DNA of 64,000 nucleotides, taken from positions 35,576,121 through 35,640,120 of the forward strand of contig NC_088711.1 in NCBI RefSeq assembly GCF_963576615.1, written 5' to 3'. The notes under the pieces were generated by a model, which saw nothing but the letters and a program-made list of their open reading frames with translations, ran no database searches and was not told the DNA's origin. Both the position numbers and the translations under genes were made by a program. This DNA is from Watersipora subatra (Eukaryota > Bryozoa > Gymnolaemata > Cheilostomatida > Watersiporidae). Positions 54,080-64,000 of the stretch are shown here, piece after piece. Each line of letters starts with the position of its first letter. The stretch's first letter is position 1.

Positions 54080-56030
54080 GTCAGATATATTTTTAATAAC
54101 AGTTCATGATAGTCCTTCAACAAAGTTTCACACATTCGTTTTTGATAACAGTTCATGATAGTCTTTCAGCAAAGTGTCATTTTTAATAATGAAACCTTTG
54201 AATTCGTGTGAGCAAACAGAAATGATAGGAAGAAACGTTCAAATTAAAGGCCATGCTAGGGACTATTAGAGGTAAATAATATTAAATAATACATTAAGCT
54301 GCTGAGCACAGCAGCAAATATTTATCCTACTTTTAAGTCAATAACCAGATAAGCAAAAGACTGGAATAAAATTAGTTATTTTTATAATAAATGTGCCAGT
54401 TGTGGTAAGATATTGCCAACAATGTAATAATAATAACAAATATATCCATTGTGTTTCTTTGTTTTGTAGATTGGATCTGTGTAACATACATTAGTGCATT
54501 AACGTGTCTAAAGCTGTCCCACAAACTGTGCTTTTTTAATATGTTGCATAATAAAAGATTTTTTGACTGCTGAAAACAGCAGTCACCAAAAAACTTTAAC
54601 TGCTACAGGTGACTTCTTGTATGCATTCGACACTGCATGAAGTAATAATAGCTATTTTACGTAAGTTTGTTGTAATGAAATTAAACTTGACATAATTTTA
54701 ATCTATAATGAAATACCTACATGTAAGTCTAAAAAAAAGAGCTTCTACATGTATGTAACGGATTACAAAGACTTTCCATTTAGAAAAAGTACTATGCAAG
54801 CCACTTCTACTCTCGATTAATATCTATGGGCCAGAGTTAAATAGAGACAAATAATTCTGTTGTGACATCTAACGTACATTGACGAATTTTAGAGTTACTA
54901 TCACAAAATCTGTTCTTACAATACCAACTCTTAAAATATTGTAGAATGCTTCTGGCTACAACTGTTATTAGTACCGTGCAGCTGATGATGCAGCAGAATA
55001 CTAGTCCATCATTCAATCTTACATGGCAATCTAAAATGGTACAATCTTTAACAATTATAAAAAGCTCGTTTGTTTCTGATTTAATAGGCTCTGCAAAAAA
55101 AAAATTATGAAACTTGCCAGAAACTTGATGATTTTTTCACAAAAAGTCACAAATATAGATGCTACCGCAAATCAAAAATTACAAAAGTTAAAAGCCATCA
55201 AAAAGCTTCAATGTCTCAACTTGTCTACCAATGTGACTAGTGTGACATTGACCACTTGTCAATATCTACCAGCCAAAGCCTCCAATGCTAAAACCTTCAA
55301 CTTGGAAAAGCAGTGCAAATGACTGAAGCCCTACAGCTTGTTCTCCAAAGAGTTCTCCATGTACATTATAGCACATTAGCGATAACATGAGTGATTGATT
55401 CGGGACTGGGATGGCCTCATCTCAACGGGTAAAGTGGCCTACAAAAACTAAAATCGATACGCTATTTTTGGTGTAGTTTGATGAGTCCCACGAATTCTAC
55501 GGCACTGTATTCTATGGTGTACTACTGAGTAAGTGTCTATTACTGAAAATATTGGATTTCTTTCTGTGTTTGAAAGATTCATTGGACGGCATCAGCTTTT
55601 TGTGTATTTTGCTCTTGACCTGTGTTCTATGACAAAAAATCTTAGTAATATCTTTAGACAGCGAACCACTTGACTGGTAGGCTTATTTTTCGACACAACC
55701 CCAAAAGATATGCAAAAGTGGCTGCTCTATTACACCGGACGTTTAGGATGTAAATGATAAAAAAGAATGTGTTACAATTGGTAGTTTACAAGTCAAAACC
55801 GAACTAAGCGTGGCAACCATTGTTTCTTACTGTTTCTAACAAGAATGATTGTAAACTATCACTGATTAACTTGAGCAATATTGTAACTAAGCAAGGCAAA
55901 TGAAAACCCTCGAAATAGTAATAACTAATACATCATACGCAAAAAAACGATGATGATAATAATAAGTATTATTAATGACAATTTCAATCAAATTATTTGC
56001 TACGTGCATTATTTAAATTGAACCGAACCC
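54080..56030. other. Intergenic, no gene seen
   Basis: AT-rich with a few short open frames (for example 55107-55322) lacking domains or splice context. A 50 bp near-duplication (TTTTTAATAACAGTTCATGA, about 54090 and 54147) is the only structure noted. Confidence 0.35.
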
Positions 56031-56039
56031 AAATGTATC

Positions 56040-56290
56040 GTTCCAAAATTGTATTAAAACGTATGGCAACGAGAGATGAACAATACTGCGTCAAAGAGAA
56101 AGTGGACTTTGGCCGTTGCGATTTTTCACACTCCAATCACCAACTATTTCTCACGTTCCGTGTACCATAGAGTTACCAACAAAGTTCGAGCGCTGCGTAA
56201 TTGTATCAGCGTGCGCCGACCAATCATGTCTCTAGATTGGCCATGAACTTTTCCATAGCATTATAGAACATTGTTGGCCATTGTTGCAAA
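56040..56290 (-). promoter_or_regulatory. Candidate CCAAT-box promoter segment
   Basis: This segment is less AT-rich than its neighbours and carries several CCAAT/ATTGG motifs (CTCCAATCACC, GACCAATCATG, GATTGGCC). On the minus strand it reads TCTATG|GTACAC, an ATG next to a possible splice donor in the phase that CPT2 exon 2 requires. This makes it one candidate CPT2 first exon and promoter, 8 kb upstream of exon 2. Evidence is weak. Confidence 0.2.
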
Positions 56291-56649
56291 CTACTCCAAG
56301 TTAAAATAAAGAGTCAAAACTCAAAATTTTGTAATTTATAAGGTCATGGTTTTGCTACTAAATAAGCATTATTGCAACAATTAAAAATGTATGTAACTTC
56401 TGAATTTTGCCTTTTTAGTTTTGAAGAGTTGTTTCCTCCTATAAAAAGACGACTCCTTGTGGGATTCTTTAAGACAACATAGACAATACACTATTTGTTT
56501 CACTAAAAAACTGAGAGGTTTTAGTACAAGGCTACAAACTATGCTTTTAGGTTTGTAACAATTATCACATTACTACTACACAGATAAATTCTGTTACATA
56601 TATACAATCTCAAGTTTTAAGGCTTACACTGGTGCTGTATAAATACCCT

Positions 56650-57795
56650 CTCACAGGGCTGTATTGTCCAAAGAAAAAGTGGTCAGGAGACTGTCAATTA
56701 GTAGTTGCCAGAGGGCAGAAGCTCCGACTCGGCTGTGCGGGAAGGGTCTGGGAGAGAAGATGAAGCATCCACCCAGAGAAGGGGGGTTCGGAGGCCCTCC
56801 CCCAAGAAAATTTTGAGAATTAAGAGCAATATTAGAGCATTTTAAAGTGTATCTTGTATTATTTAAGGTGGATATTCAGGTACTGCCAAGGTGAGTCATT
56901 TCGAGTCTTGCAAAGATAGCTAGCTACAGAGTTACATGGTTTTGAGTTGTAACCATATATATGTATATTTACATTTATATTCATAAATATACATACATGT
57001 ACATGTGTACATAGAAGATTGATTGTTATAGCTTGACACTTGTCTTTTGAAAACTAAATTTAAGAGCACCTGTTTCAGTTACAAAAATAAGTTTAAATAA
57101 TATATTACATCCACCAGGGAAAGACAACAAATAGATTACTTGGTCTGCTTAAAACTTACTATGTTTAAATCATGGCCACCTAGGTGTACAATGAGCAACA
57201 ACCTTGGCCTGCAAACACAAACATACATGTACATGTGTACATAGAAGATTGAGTGTTATAGCCTGACACTTGTCTTTTAAAAAGCTCTTCTTCTGTCAAT
57301 GTGTCCATGGCAGAAATCTTTCACAACTGATTCTGTATCTATTTCAACATCTTTATATATGTGTAATATTAGAAGATTATTTAGACAGCCTGCCCTATGG
57401 TGTTCCTCGTCGATGTTTGGATTTGCTTCAATGCAGAAAAGTATCTCTCACTCACTGCATTGGTGGCAGGCAAAACCAAGACGTACTAGATTAGTGAGCC
57501 GCTCCACCTCATCGCTAGAGCGCAACGTTGCGCTGGAGTGCTAGGTAATTAGTTGGTGGAAATTCCAAGTGAATGAGCTTAGACTGAAACTCTTACTAAT
57601 TAGCCGCCTAAGATCACACAAAATCTGGGGCGACTCAGCTGCCCAGCCGCATCAGGGAATACGGGCCTGTGAATTTTAGTGCCACGTAATGACTTCCACT
57701 ATGTACACTATGCTGATTTCGCAATTTCCGAGATTTTGACAGAGGAAAGTGCTCCGGATGGTTACGGAGTCTCCTAATAGGACAATACAGTACTG
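56650..57795. mobile_element. Possible inverted-repeat element
   Basis: Left CAGGGCTGTATTGTCC...AGGAGACT and right AGTCTCCTAATAGGACAATA...CAGTACTGCCC are imperfect inverted matches. The left part has GGGGGTTCGGAGGCCCTCCC, GC-rich unlike its surroundings. Two 40 bp near-repeats (TACATGTACATGTGTACATA with GAAGATTGA, about 57000 and 57230) lie inside. Class unknown. Confidence 0.4.
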
Positions 57796-57799
57796 CCCT

Positions 57800-60020
57800 C
57801 TCACCACAAACAGTTATATTTTAAATGTTTCCTTTTTGAAATTCAAACACTTCAGTATGAAGCTCACTCTGCACTCATACACATCAGCATTTATAATTCA
57901 CATCATCATGTTGAACATAATTTAGTTTTTACATTGTTTGTGCTAGATTAGGAGAGCATATACATGTAGAAGTAATGTGAGCTACAATCACTAGAAAAAC
58001 GGTTCAAAACATCATCATGTGTAAATCTACTCATATATCTTGCAACACTTTTCAACACTATATGTTAACAGCATTTTTCAGCAAAAACTGACTCATTTAC
58101 TTTGATATAACAACATGTATGAACGACATTAAAATTTCCACAGTAGTTTTAACTGATAACTATTTTAATTTTGTAACAACTTTTATCATTTTATAGCCAT
58201 ATATATCCTGCCAAAAACTAAAAATAATATTTCAGACATCTGACCACAGAGCTCTAAAATCTTTTGGTAAATCTTAGGTCTGTTTTGGTGTGGCAAGGGT
58301 TCTCCAGAATATTCACACAGCATTTGCATTTAGCACATACATGTACATTATATTATGCCCTCTAATTGTCATGAAATGAAATTTAAACAGAATGTCAAAG
58401 GATGTGAGCTAAATAAATTACTAATGAAAAATAGTGAGCAGAGATTGATAGCTTCTGTCACTAGGTTGTTTTTTGGGAAGTGTGTCTTCCATATAAACCT
58501 TGCAATAATACTGCACGCGGTTCCAAAGAGTGAGCTAAAAATGCATTTTCTATAGCTAAAAACCTCTTCTACAGCTAGCTGCTGATCATCATACTTACCC
58601 GGTAAAAAAATGGCTGGGCTACTTTCTAACGATGCCTTTAAGATTAGAGTTGGCAGTCTAGCTAAAATTGCATAACATTCCAATCTTCTCTCCGTGATGA
58701 CGGATTGAACATTTTGCCAATTAAAGCATTTTGAACAAGGATTTTGATGGGTGATTTAAACTTCTGTCTTTGACATCTACAATGTGTGATGCATCTTGTA
58801 GATGTAGATATACATGATAGCCTAAAGAGAGTAGAGAAGAGGAAAACGTGTGCTTTCATTTGTTCAATGCATACAGCGAATATCAAATGCTAAATCATTT
58901 TATAACTATGTATCCTTCTATGTATGTAGCATATTACATTTACCTGCGTAGGTAACCGTGAAAAAATATTCAAACTGCTAACTATTTTTTCATCTGTGTT
59001 CATATCTGTAAATTATAAATGTAGATCACCCTCAGGACTAGTCCTGTTATACCATTTCTGATCAAATATGGCCCCACTACTCCGCTTGATTCCTTGCTAC
59101 ACCAAAACAGACTTTAGATCTACCTCTCGGCAAGTATTTGTCTGAAATAGTATGTCTGTATGTTTGAACAGCACACTGCGAGACCCAACTGACCTGAAGA
59201 TGTGTTGATGAACTTCTGATGTGGCTGAATGAGTGTTCATTGGCAAAAACTCGGTAACATCATATACATTCTGAAAGTGCGTTTACATCATGATGGTTTA
59301 TCTGAGTTGCTTCCCCGCTGACAAAGTCTGTTTGGTGTAAAACAAATAACTGTTACTAAAATGGTTTTGCCCCAGTCGCTAACACAAGATCGGTAAACTG
59401 CTGTATAGGCAGTTTGATCATTTGATCATTTTTTTATGGCTGTCCTTAATGAAGCACAACATGGAATAAACCAATCATATTTTGAAATGGTGCCACAAAT
59501 ACAACTGTAATGGTGGTATATTCTGTTCTCCCAAAGGATCAGGTACAAACGGCACTCAAATCAGTAGATTTAATTACAACTAATTACTGAATTGAAATGA
59601 TATTTTAGTTAGAACTGCACACTTCCAGATCCTTTTACATAAGCTCAAGAGTAGTACACATAAGCTGAGCAATGTCATGGCTCTCTACTGTGTTTATGGT
59701 TGTAAGGGGTCAAGATGGAATGGATATTGGTGTTAGACTTTACTGGCTAATAAGGTGACCCATTTTGTACAGTCAGATTTTGAGTTGATTTGGTGTAGTT
59801 TTTGCAAAAATGTGTTTCAATTTGTGAACAGCCATTCCAACACCATTTTTTTCGGCGAAAACACAACTCCCACAAATCATCCACATGTAAACGCACCTTG
59901 AAACCCTGTTGTCAGATATAACATGTTCAGGGTTTGTCATTGCATGCCTTCACCAACTCCTTTGTTGGTCTACCACAGATTAGGATGTTTTTGCTGTCGA
60001 CATAGAACTAGTAAATTCTT
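57800..60020. other. Intergenic, no gene seen
   Basis: No exon, array or transposon end that I could support. The open frames at 58355-58886 have no domain. Confidence 0.35.
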
Positions 60021-60080
60021 GTCTTTTTATTGGTAGATTGTCTCATCTTGATTGTAAGACAGCCAATATAATTTTTACAA

Positions 60081-60454
60081 TCTATATAAATCTCTATATT
60101 TGTGTGTCCGTTCCTACTTCGGTGTGTTTACCTGTAGCTGTTAACATATTTCTGGAAATAATTATTTGCTACATGCGGGATTTGATCTCGGAACCTCCCG
60201 TTTGCCAGGCGATAATCCTTCCAATTAAGCTACTGGAGATACATTGATCTCCGAGGTGATAATTGCCAATATGTTGGTTAAAATAGGTATAGCATTCTGT
60301 GTTATGCAGCGTGACTAAAGCTTGCACTCATTGCTCAAATTGGTCTTTAGCAATGCGCCAGGCTAATGGCAAGTGGCAGACAACTACATGTACATTGTCT
60401 GCAACTGTTTATAAGCTGTTTTTAATACCTGTGCAATGCTTGGAATTCAGCTAG
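60081..60454 (+). repeat. Non-autonomous Helitron (374 bp) with tRNA-like region
   Basis: A then TCTATATAAATCTCTATATT at the 5' end; weak hairpin, TTCAG, CTAG (60451-60454), T at the 3' end. On the minus strand 60170-60240 is tRNA-like: TAGCTTAATTGGAAGG (A box) and GAGATCAAATCCC (B box). Same family as 3873 and 5290. Confidence 0.65.
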
Positions 60455-60793
60455 TTTGTATTTAAATAACATTTTGTGTTAATCATTCTTCCAAAAACTC
60501 TTAAAACAGGAAACTTTTTATTTGAAACATGTTTTTTGCACATTTCCTTAAAATTAAGATTCATTGACATGAACAAATATAAATAGTGAATAAGTTTTAT
60601 TTGTATGCAATTAAAGCTTGCTATATTTCACTTTGACCTCAATATATCATGAGGAATACAAGTATCTGTGTCACGCTCCATATCCTAAACGATAGACTAC
60701 TATAATCGAAGTAACAATTACAAAAGTTAAAAATTTGAAAAATTAAAATATAAAAGTAATCTGAAAATCTCATTCACAGTGGCTGCATTTACC

Positions 60794-61083
60794 TCAAACC
60801 CAGTTGTCTATAGATGAAACATTTTCATAGAAATGTCTTGGCTGGTGGTTCGAGACATGCGTAATAGCAGTCGAGAAAGGATTCTGAAAGTGGTGTTCTG
60901 AGAGTAGTTGTGTGTAGTTCACGCTGTGCACTTCTTGGCCAGCAGATATCATGCATTGTAACTGAGCCGGTTGCTCCTGTACTAGCATATCAACCCTTTG
61001 GTTGTATGGATTGCTCTGAAGCAGTTGTCTTCTCCATTCTATTGTTGCATCACACCTCGCATGCGCTTCATAGTCGACACATT
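60794..61083 (-). CDS. Unrecognised gene, last exon
   Basis: Acceptor GGTTTTAG, 290 bases, stop TGA (60794-60796). It codes CVDYEAHARCDATIEWRRQL through SSIDNWV. This is the longest of the three and the most gene-like in composition. Confidence 0.5.
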
Positions 61084-63868
61084 CTAAAACCAAATGGATT
61101 GATATGAGCTTGATATAACAGTTCTCATGAATAATACTAGGTGAATACCGAAAAAGCTGAAAATATTTACTCAATGAATTTGAGTGACTTAAGCTAGTAA
61201 CTTAAACTAGTCTAAATCCTTACTATAATAAGAGCTGCAAAATTAGCTTGATGTTACGGGTAACGTCAAACTGGTTAATAGTATTTTCGTAAGTGCCTCA
61301 AATTGTATGAGCACAACTTTTAGGAGAGTAATAAGGATGATGTAGTGTAAGGGTTTAGCACACCTGTTTGCACACCATGCACAGGTTCCGAGTTCAAAAT
61401 CAGTGCAAAACGGATTTTTCATTCCTGAATACTAATCGCTATAACTGGACACACAAATGGCAAATGATAGACAACCACTGAAATTTATATATTTCAATTA
61501 CAAATCTTTGATTTGAAAAATTTAGAGTACAGCAACAAAAAATGTAACATCAAAAACCGTATGTGACAGAAAGTTGGTCTGCTCAGAATGTTTGTAAAAT
61601 GCTGCTGAAATTGTGTCAGGGCAAGTGTTGACAGGGTGGAAATGTAAAATGCAAAAAATACATTTGAACACTCTCTCAGAGAGAGTGGAAGGGGAGTGTG
61701 TATCTTCAAACAGAATAATACTTTTGTATAAGATAATTATCATCAGAAATCATGGTCTCACTTTGTCTCTGAGCTGAGAGAATTGTTAAGAAAGTAGTTT
61801 GCTATATTCCAATTTTATATCTTGTCTAATAGTGTCATGCATTATGGCTAGAAAATATCTCGTCATACTTTCTACTTGGTTTAGTCAAATTAAAATAGCC
61901 AATAGTCAGTATGGATGAGGTAAAACTTAGCTAACTTGCTTGCTCTAATCAATAAATCTACTCAAGATACGCGAGTGTCAGCTCCTCTTTTTTATTCGAC
62001 TCGCCAAAAAAGATATACACTTAACTATAAACATCGGACTGTATTTTGAGCATTTTTGTTTTAATTTAGTATATGGCAGACAGTTTGGAAACAAATATAG
62101 TAGGGAGAGAACTACCATGAGTATCAATAACTTGAAACAACCAACACTACAGATAGTGTAGATACGTATGTTTGTGTCTTTCTACAATTGTCTATATCGG
62201 AGATTACGTTATGTGTACTGAAATTAACAATATAGATTGCATTACAAACTAGTAAAACTAGTGCCCTGGCAGTCTAGTGCACCACGAGAGATCATCAGAT
62301 GTAATAACTATACATACAATTATTCAGCAATAGCAGTGAGTGGTTGAGTGGTGTAGTTGTTAAAATGTTGATAAACAAAACTAAAAGCAGAGAGTTCAAA
62401 TCCTGTACAGCGGAATCTTTTTTTTAAACCAGCAAGCGCGACTTCGAACAAATGGATGGACACATAGATATAGTTTTTGTTATAGTAAAAATTAGAATGT
62501 CGGTCCAATGGAGCTGAAAGTGATGAGTTCGAATCCCACACAATGGAATCATTTTCTCAAATCCAAAACATGGCTTCAGATAAATGGACTAACACAGCTT
62601 TTATTATAGTAAAGATTGAATCATGCAATAATATGTACCTGGTTGGCTGCATTGTTGAAAAGTTCCTGAAACTTCTTTTTTCTGTCTTTCTAACCTAAAA
62701 CAAAAATGACAGATGTACAGGTAAAGGTACCTATGCATTTCTCAATTGGTCTCAACATCATCATAAAACATTGGGTGAAGCAATGAAGGTATTGAAAGGC
62801 GATTCAAGCTTATCTTTATGTCAGCTGCCTTAAAGTATTTCACTGTTATGCTACTAAATAGCTCTACTGAGCAGGCTATGGAGTTGTCCTATCCTGAGAC
62901 CAGGAGTAGTTATGAGAGCTGTCCTTGAGACCACAAAGTATGAGGCAGTGTGTTACTGGAAAGCTGGCTGAGTAGCTTAAGTGGGTAAAAGGGAAACGCA
63001 AGCAGAAATGCTAGCAAATAAGCTTCGTAAAAGACTGTCGGGTTTTTCATTCTGGAAACAAGTTTAATTAGAGGAAGGAGGCCACCCTACGATTCATAGT
63101 TTGCTTTAAAGAAAAGAACCCAGGTTTTTTGCTTACAGTTGAAAAACACCAACACTTAAGCTGGGGTCACTCTAGTATTTCAGGCGCAAGAGATTTTGCA
63201 TGTTCTACTGAAGAACTGAACCTGAAAGAGAAGAATTGGCTAGAGGTGCAGCTAGCGCCTGCCACGCATGTTCTCAAAATCTACACCACAATAAAACGCA
63301 ATCTATTTTTCCTTCGGCTATAGAAACTTCATATGACTACAATTTGCTTCTCTCAGCAGTCTGATGCTTTAGGACACTATGGTTACTATGGTTACACATC
63401 CCACTGTGGTTAGATACTGGTATGTCTATGTTAAATGATCTGTTGAAAGCAACTCCCTCTTTCATCTGATTTTGTCAAACCATGTAAATCCTTTCTGTCA
63501 GGCAGGATTGTGTAAAATGGTCTTAGCTATACTGAACTAGGGCTATAGTAAACTATGAATATAGTGAACTATGGCTACAGGGAACTATGACTATAATGAA
63601 CCATGGCTATAATGAACTATGGCTACAGTGAACTATGACTATAGTGGACTATGGCTATAATGAACTATGACTGTAGTGAACAATGACAATATGCGAATAT
63701 CCAAAAGTTTAAATAGTCATCATCTCCCATTGTGTTAAGACCATACTAGGAAGCTAGGGATGTTTGTTACTTTATGTGCGAGTTGATAGGCTGGATAGCC
63801 TTCAATTGATCTTCTTTATTTCGATGTCCTTTGGCAGACTTGTTCTCTTGTATTTTGAGAAGCTTTAC
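60794..63868 (-). CDS. C-terminal part of an unrecognised gene (3 exons, partial)
   Basis: Three minus-strand exons with GT-AG borders join in phase (2 then 1) to 147 codons and a stop: 63868-63771, 62694-62639, 61083-60794. The start is polar and helix-prone (VKLLKIQENKSAKGHRNKED, QLKAIQPINSHIK, LERQKKEVS), perhaps a coiled coil, then a Gln/His-rich tail (YEAHARCDATIEWRRQLLQS ... HFYENVSSIDNWV). No family is recognised and the 5' exons lie off the right edge. Phase agreement across two introns is the main support. Confidence 0.5.
61207..61490 (-). repeat. Helitron-type composite with tRNA-like region
   Basis: CTAG at 61207-61210, TACTATAATAAGAGC close by, and a reversed TCCAGTTATAGC / TTTATATATTTC 5' side near 61490. 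Plus strand has AGTGTAAGGGTTTAGCAC and GAGTTCAAAATC in A- and B-box positions. It lies in the intron of the unrecognised gene. Confidence 0.45.
62258..62618. repeat. Two family A composite repeats in tandem
   Basis: First copy from CTAG (62258) to about 62492, with GGTTGAGTGGTGTAGTTG and GAGTTCAAATCC boxes. The second (62493-62618) repeats the B-box half (GAGTTCGAATCC) and ends at TTATTATAGTAAAGAT. Confidence 0.5.
62639..62694 (-). CDS. Unrecognised gene, exon B
   Basis: Acceptor TTTTAG, donor CCAG|GTACAT; 56 bases coding LERQKKEVSGTFQQCSQP. A second acceptor 5 bases downstream (GTTAG) would change the frame. Confidence 0.45.
63536..63684. repeat. 16 bp tandem repeat, about 9 degenerate copies
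   Basis: Unit of the form GTGAACTATGGCTATA with alternation of GGCT/GACT. It lies in the intron between exons A and B of the unrecognised gene. Confidence 0.85.
63771..63868 (-). CDS. Unrecognised gene, exon A
   Basis: Acceptor TTGCAG, donor AA|GTAACA; 98 bases, 32 codons plus two bases. Lys/Gln-rich. The frame would hit TAA just after the donor, consistent with an exon end there. Confidence 0.45.
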
Positions 63869-64000
63869 CTGCAATCACACAGATTTTTTATACTCTAATT
63901 GGCTCTCCGTGTTGTTCACTGTAAAGTTTCAAATGATCCAACTGCAAAAAACTATCACGGTATCACAATTGTTAAAGAAAACAAGCTATAAAAAGCAAAT

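Noticed and set aside
55107..55322. 71-codon plus frame (MKLARNLMIFSQ...) as a gene
   Set aside because: Starts after a poly-A run, no domain or splice context; chance ORF likely.
63129..63323. 64-codon plus frame as a gene
   Set aside because: No recognisable motif, and it lies antisense in the intron of the right-edge gene.

Overview
The window is nuclear DNA from an intron-rich, AT-rich invertebrate animal. Genes are split by GT-AG introns, intergenic DNA is packed with Helitron-type ends, TA-flanked inverted-repeat elements, LINE remnants, solo LTRs and many minisatellites, and there are no bacterial gene arrays. The receptor and the carnitine acyltransferase are ordinary metazoan families. 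A spiralian (mollusc, annelid or bryozoan-like) source is my guess; the sequence does not settle the phylum.

Genes. (1) Positions 1-69 (+) are the last codons of a gene entering from the left, followed by two poly(A) signals. (2) A peptide GPCR of the vasopressin/oxytocin-like group lies on + as two coding exons (14077-14887 and 23406-23653) joined by an 8.5 kb phase-1 intron full of transposon debris. (3) The main gene is a mitochondrial carnitine O-palmitoyltransferase 2 (CPT2) on the minus strand. I rebuilt 14 coding exons (47931 down to 26771) in which every intron phase fits; they give 632 codons plus stop, and only the first exon with the ATG was not found. (4) Three phase-compatible minus-strand exons (63868 down to 60794) form the C-terminus of an unrecognised gene that continues off the right edge. 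A likely tRNA-Ile(UAU) gene sits on + inside a CPT2 intron.

Repeats by region. 1-8 kb: a 2.8 kb Helitron with a decayed ORF, smaller Helitron copies on both strands, and a 480 bp polypyrimidine tract. 8.5-10 kb: a TA-flanked element whose 99 bp relative is at 48.4 kb. 11.4-12 kb: 30 bp minisatellite. 13-16 kb: composite repeats with tRNA-like boxes. 17.3-19.9 kb: two pogo/Tigger-like elements sharing a core but not termini. 20.0-22.5 kb: solo LTR plus inverted LINE tails. 24-26.2 kb: 27 bp and 45 bp minisatellites. 27-46 kb: CPT2 introns holding a dozen repeat families, including a 33 bp array made from the exon 14 splice-donor region. 49.2-52.3 kb: about 32 copies of a 96 bp unit. 52.5-54 kb: second solo LTR beside a LINE reverse transcriptase remnant. 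54-60 kb: mostly featureless, with one candidate CCAAT promoter segment.

The genes show no operon or shared pathway. CPT2 acts in mitochondrial fatty-acid oxidation and the GPCR in peptide signalling. No wholly new system is proven. The best leads are the Helitron-ended repeats with tRNA-like pol III boxes, the minisatellite that amplifies a CPT2 splice donor, and the pogo-like elements with swapped termini.
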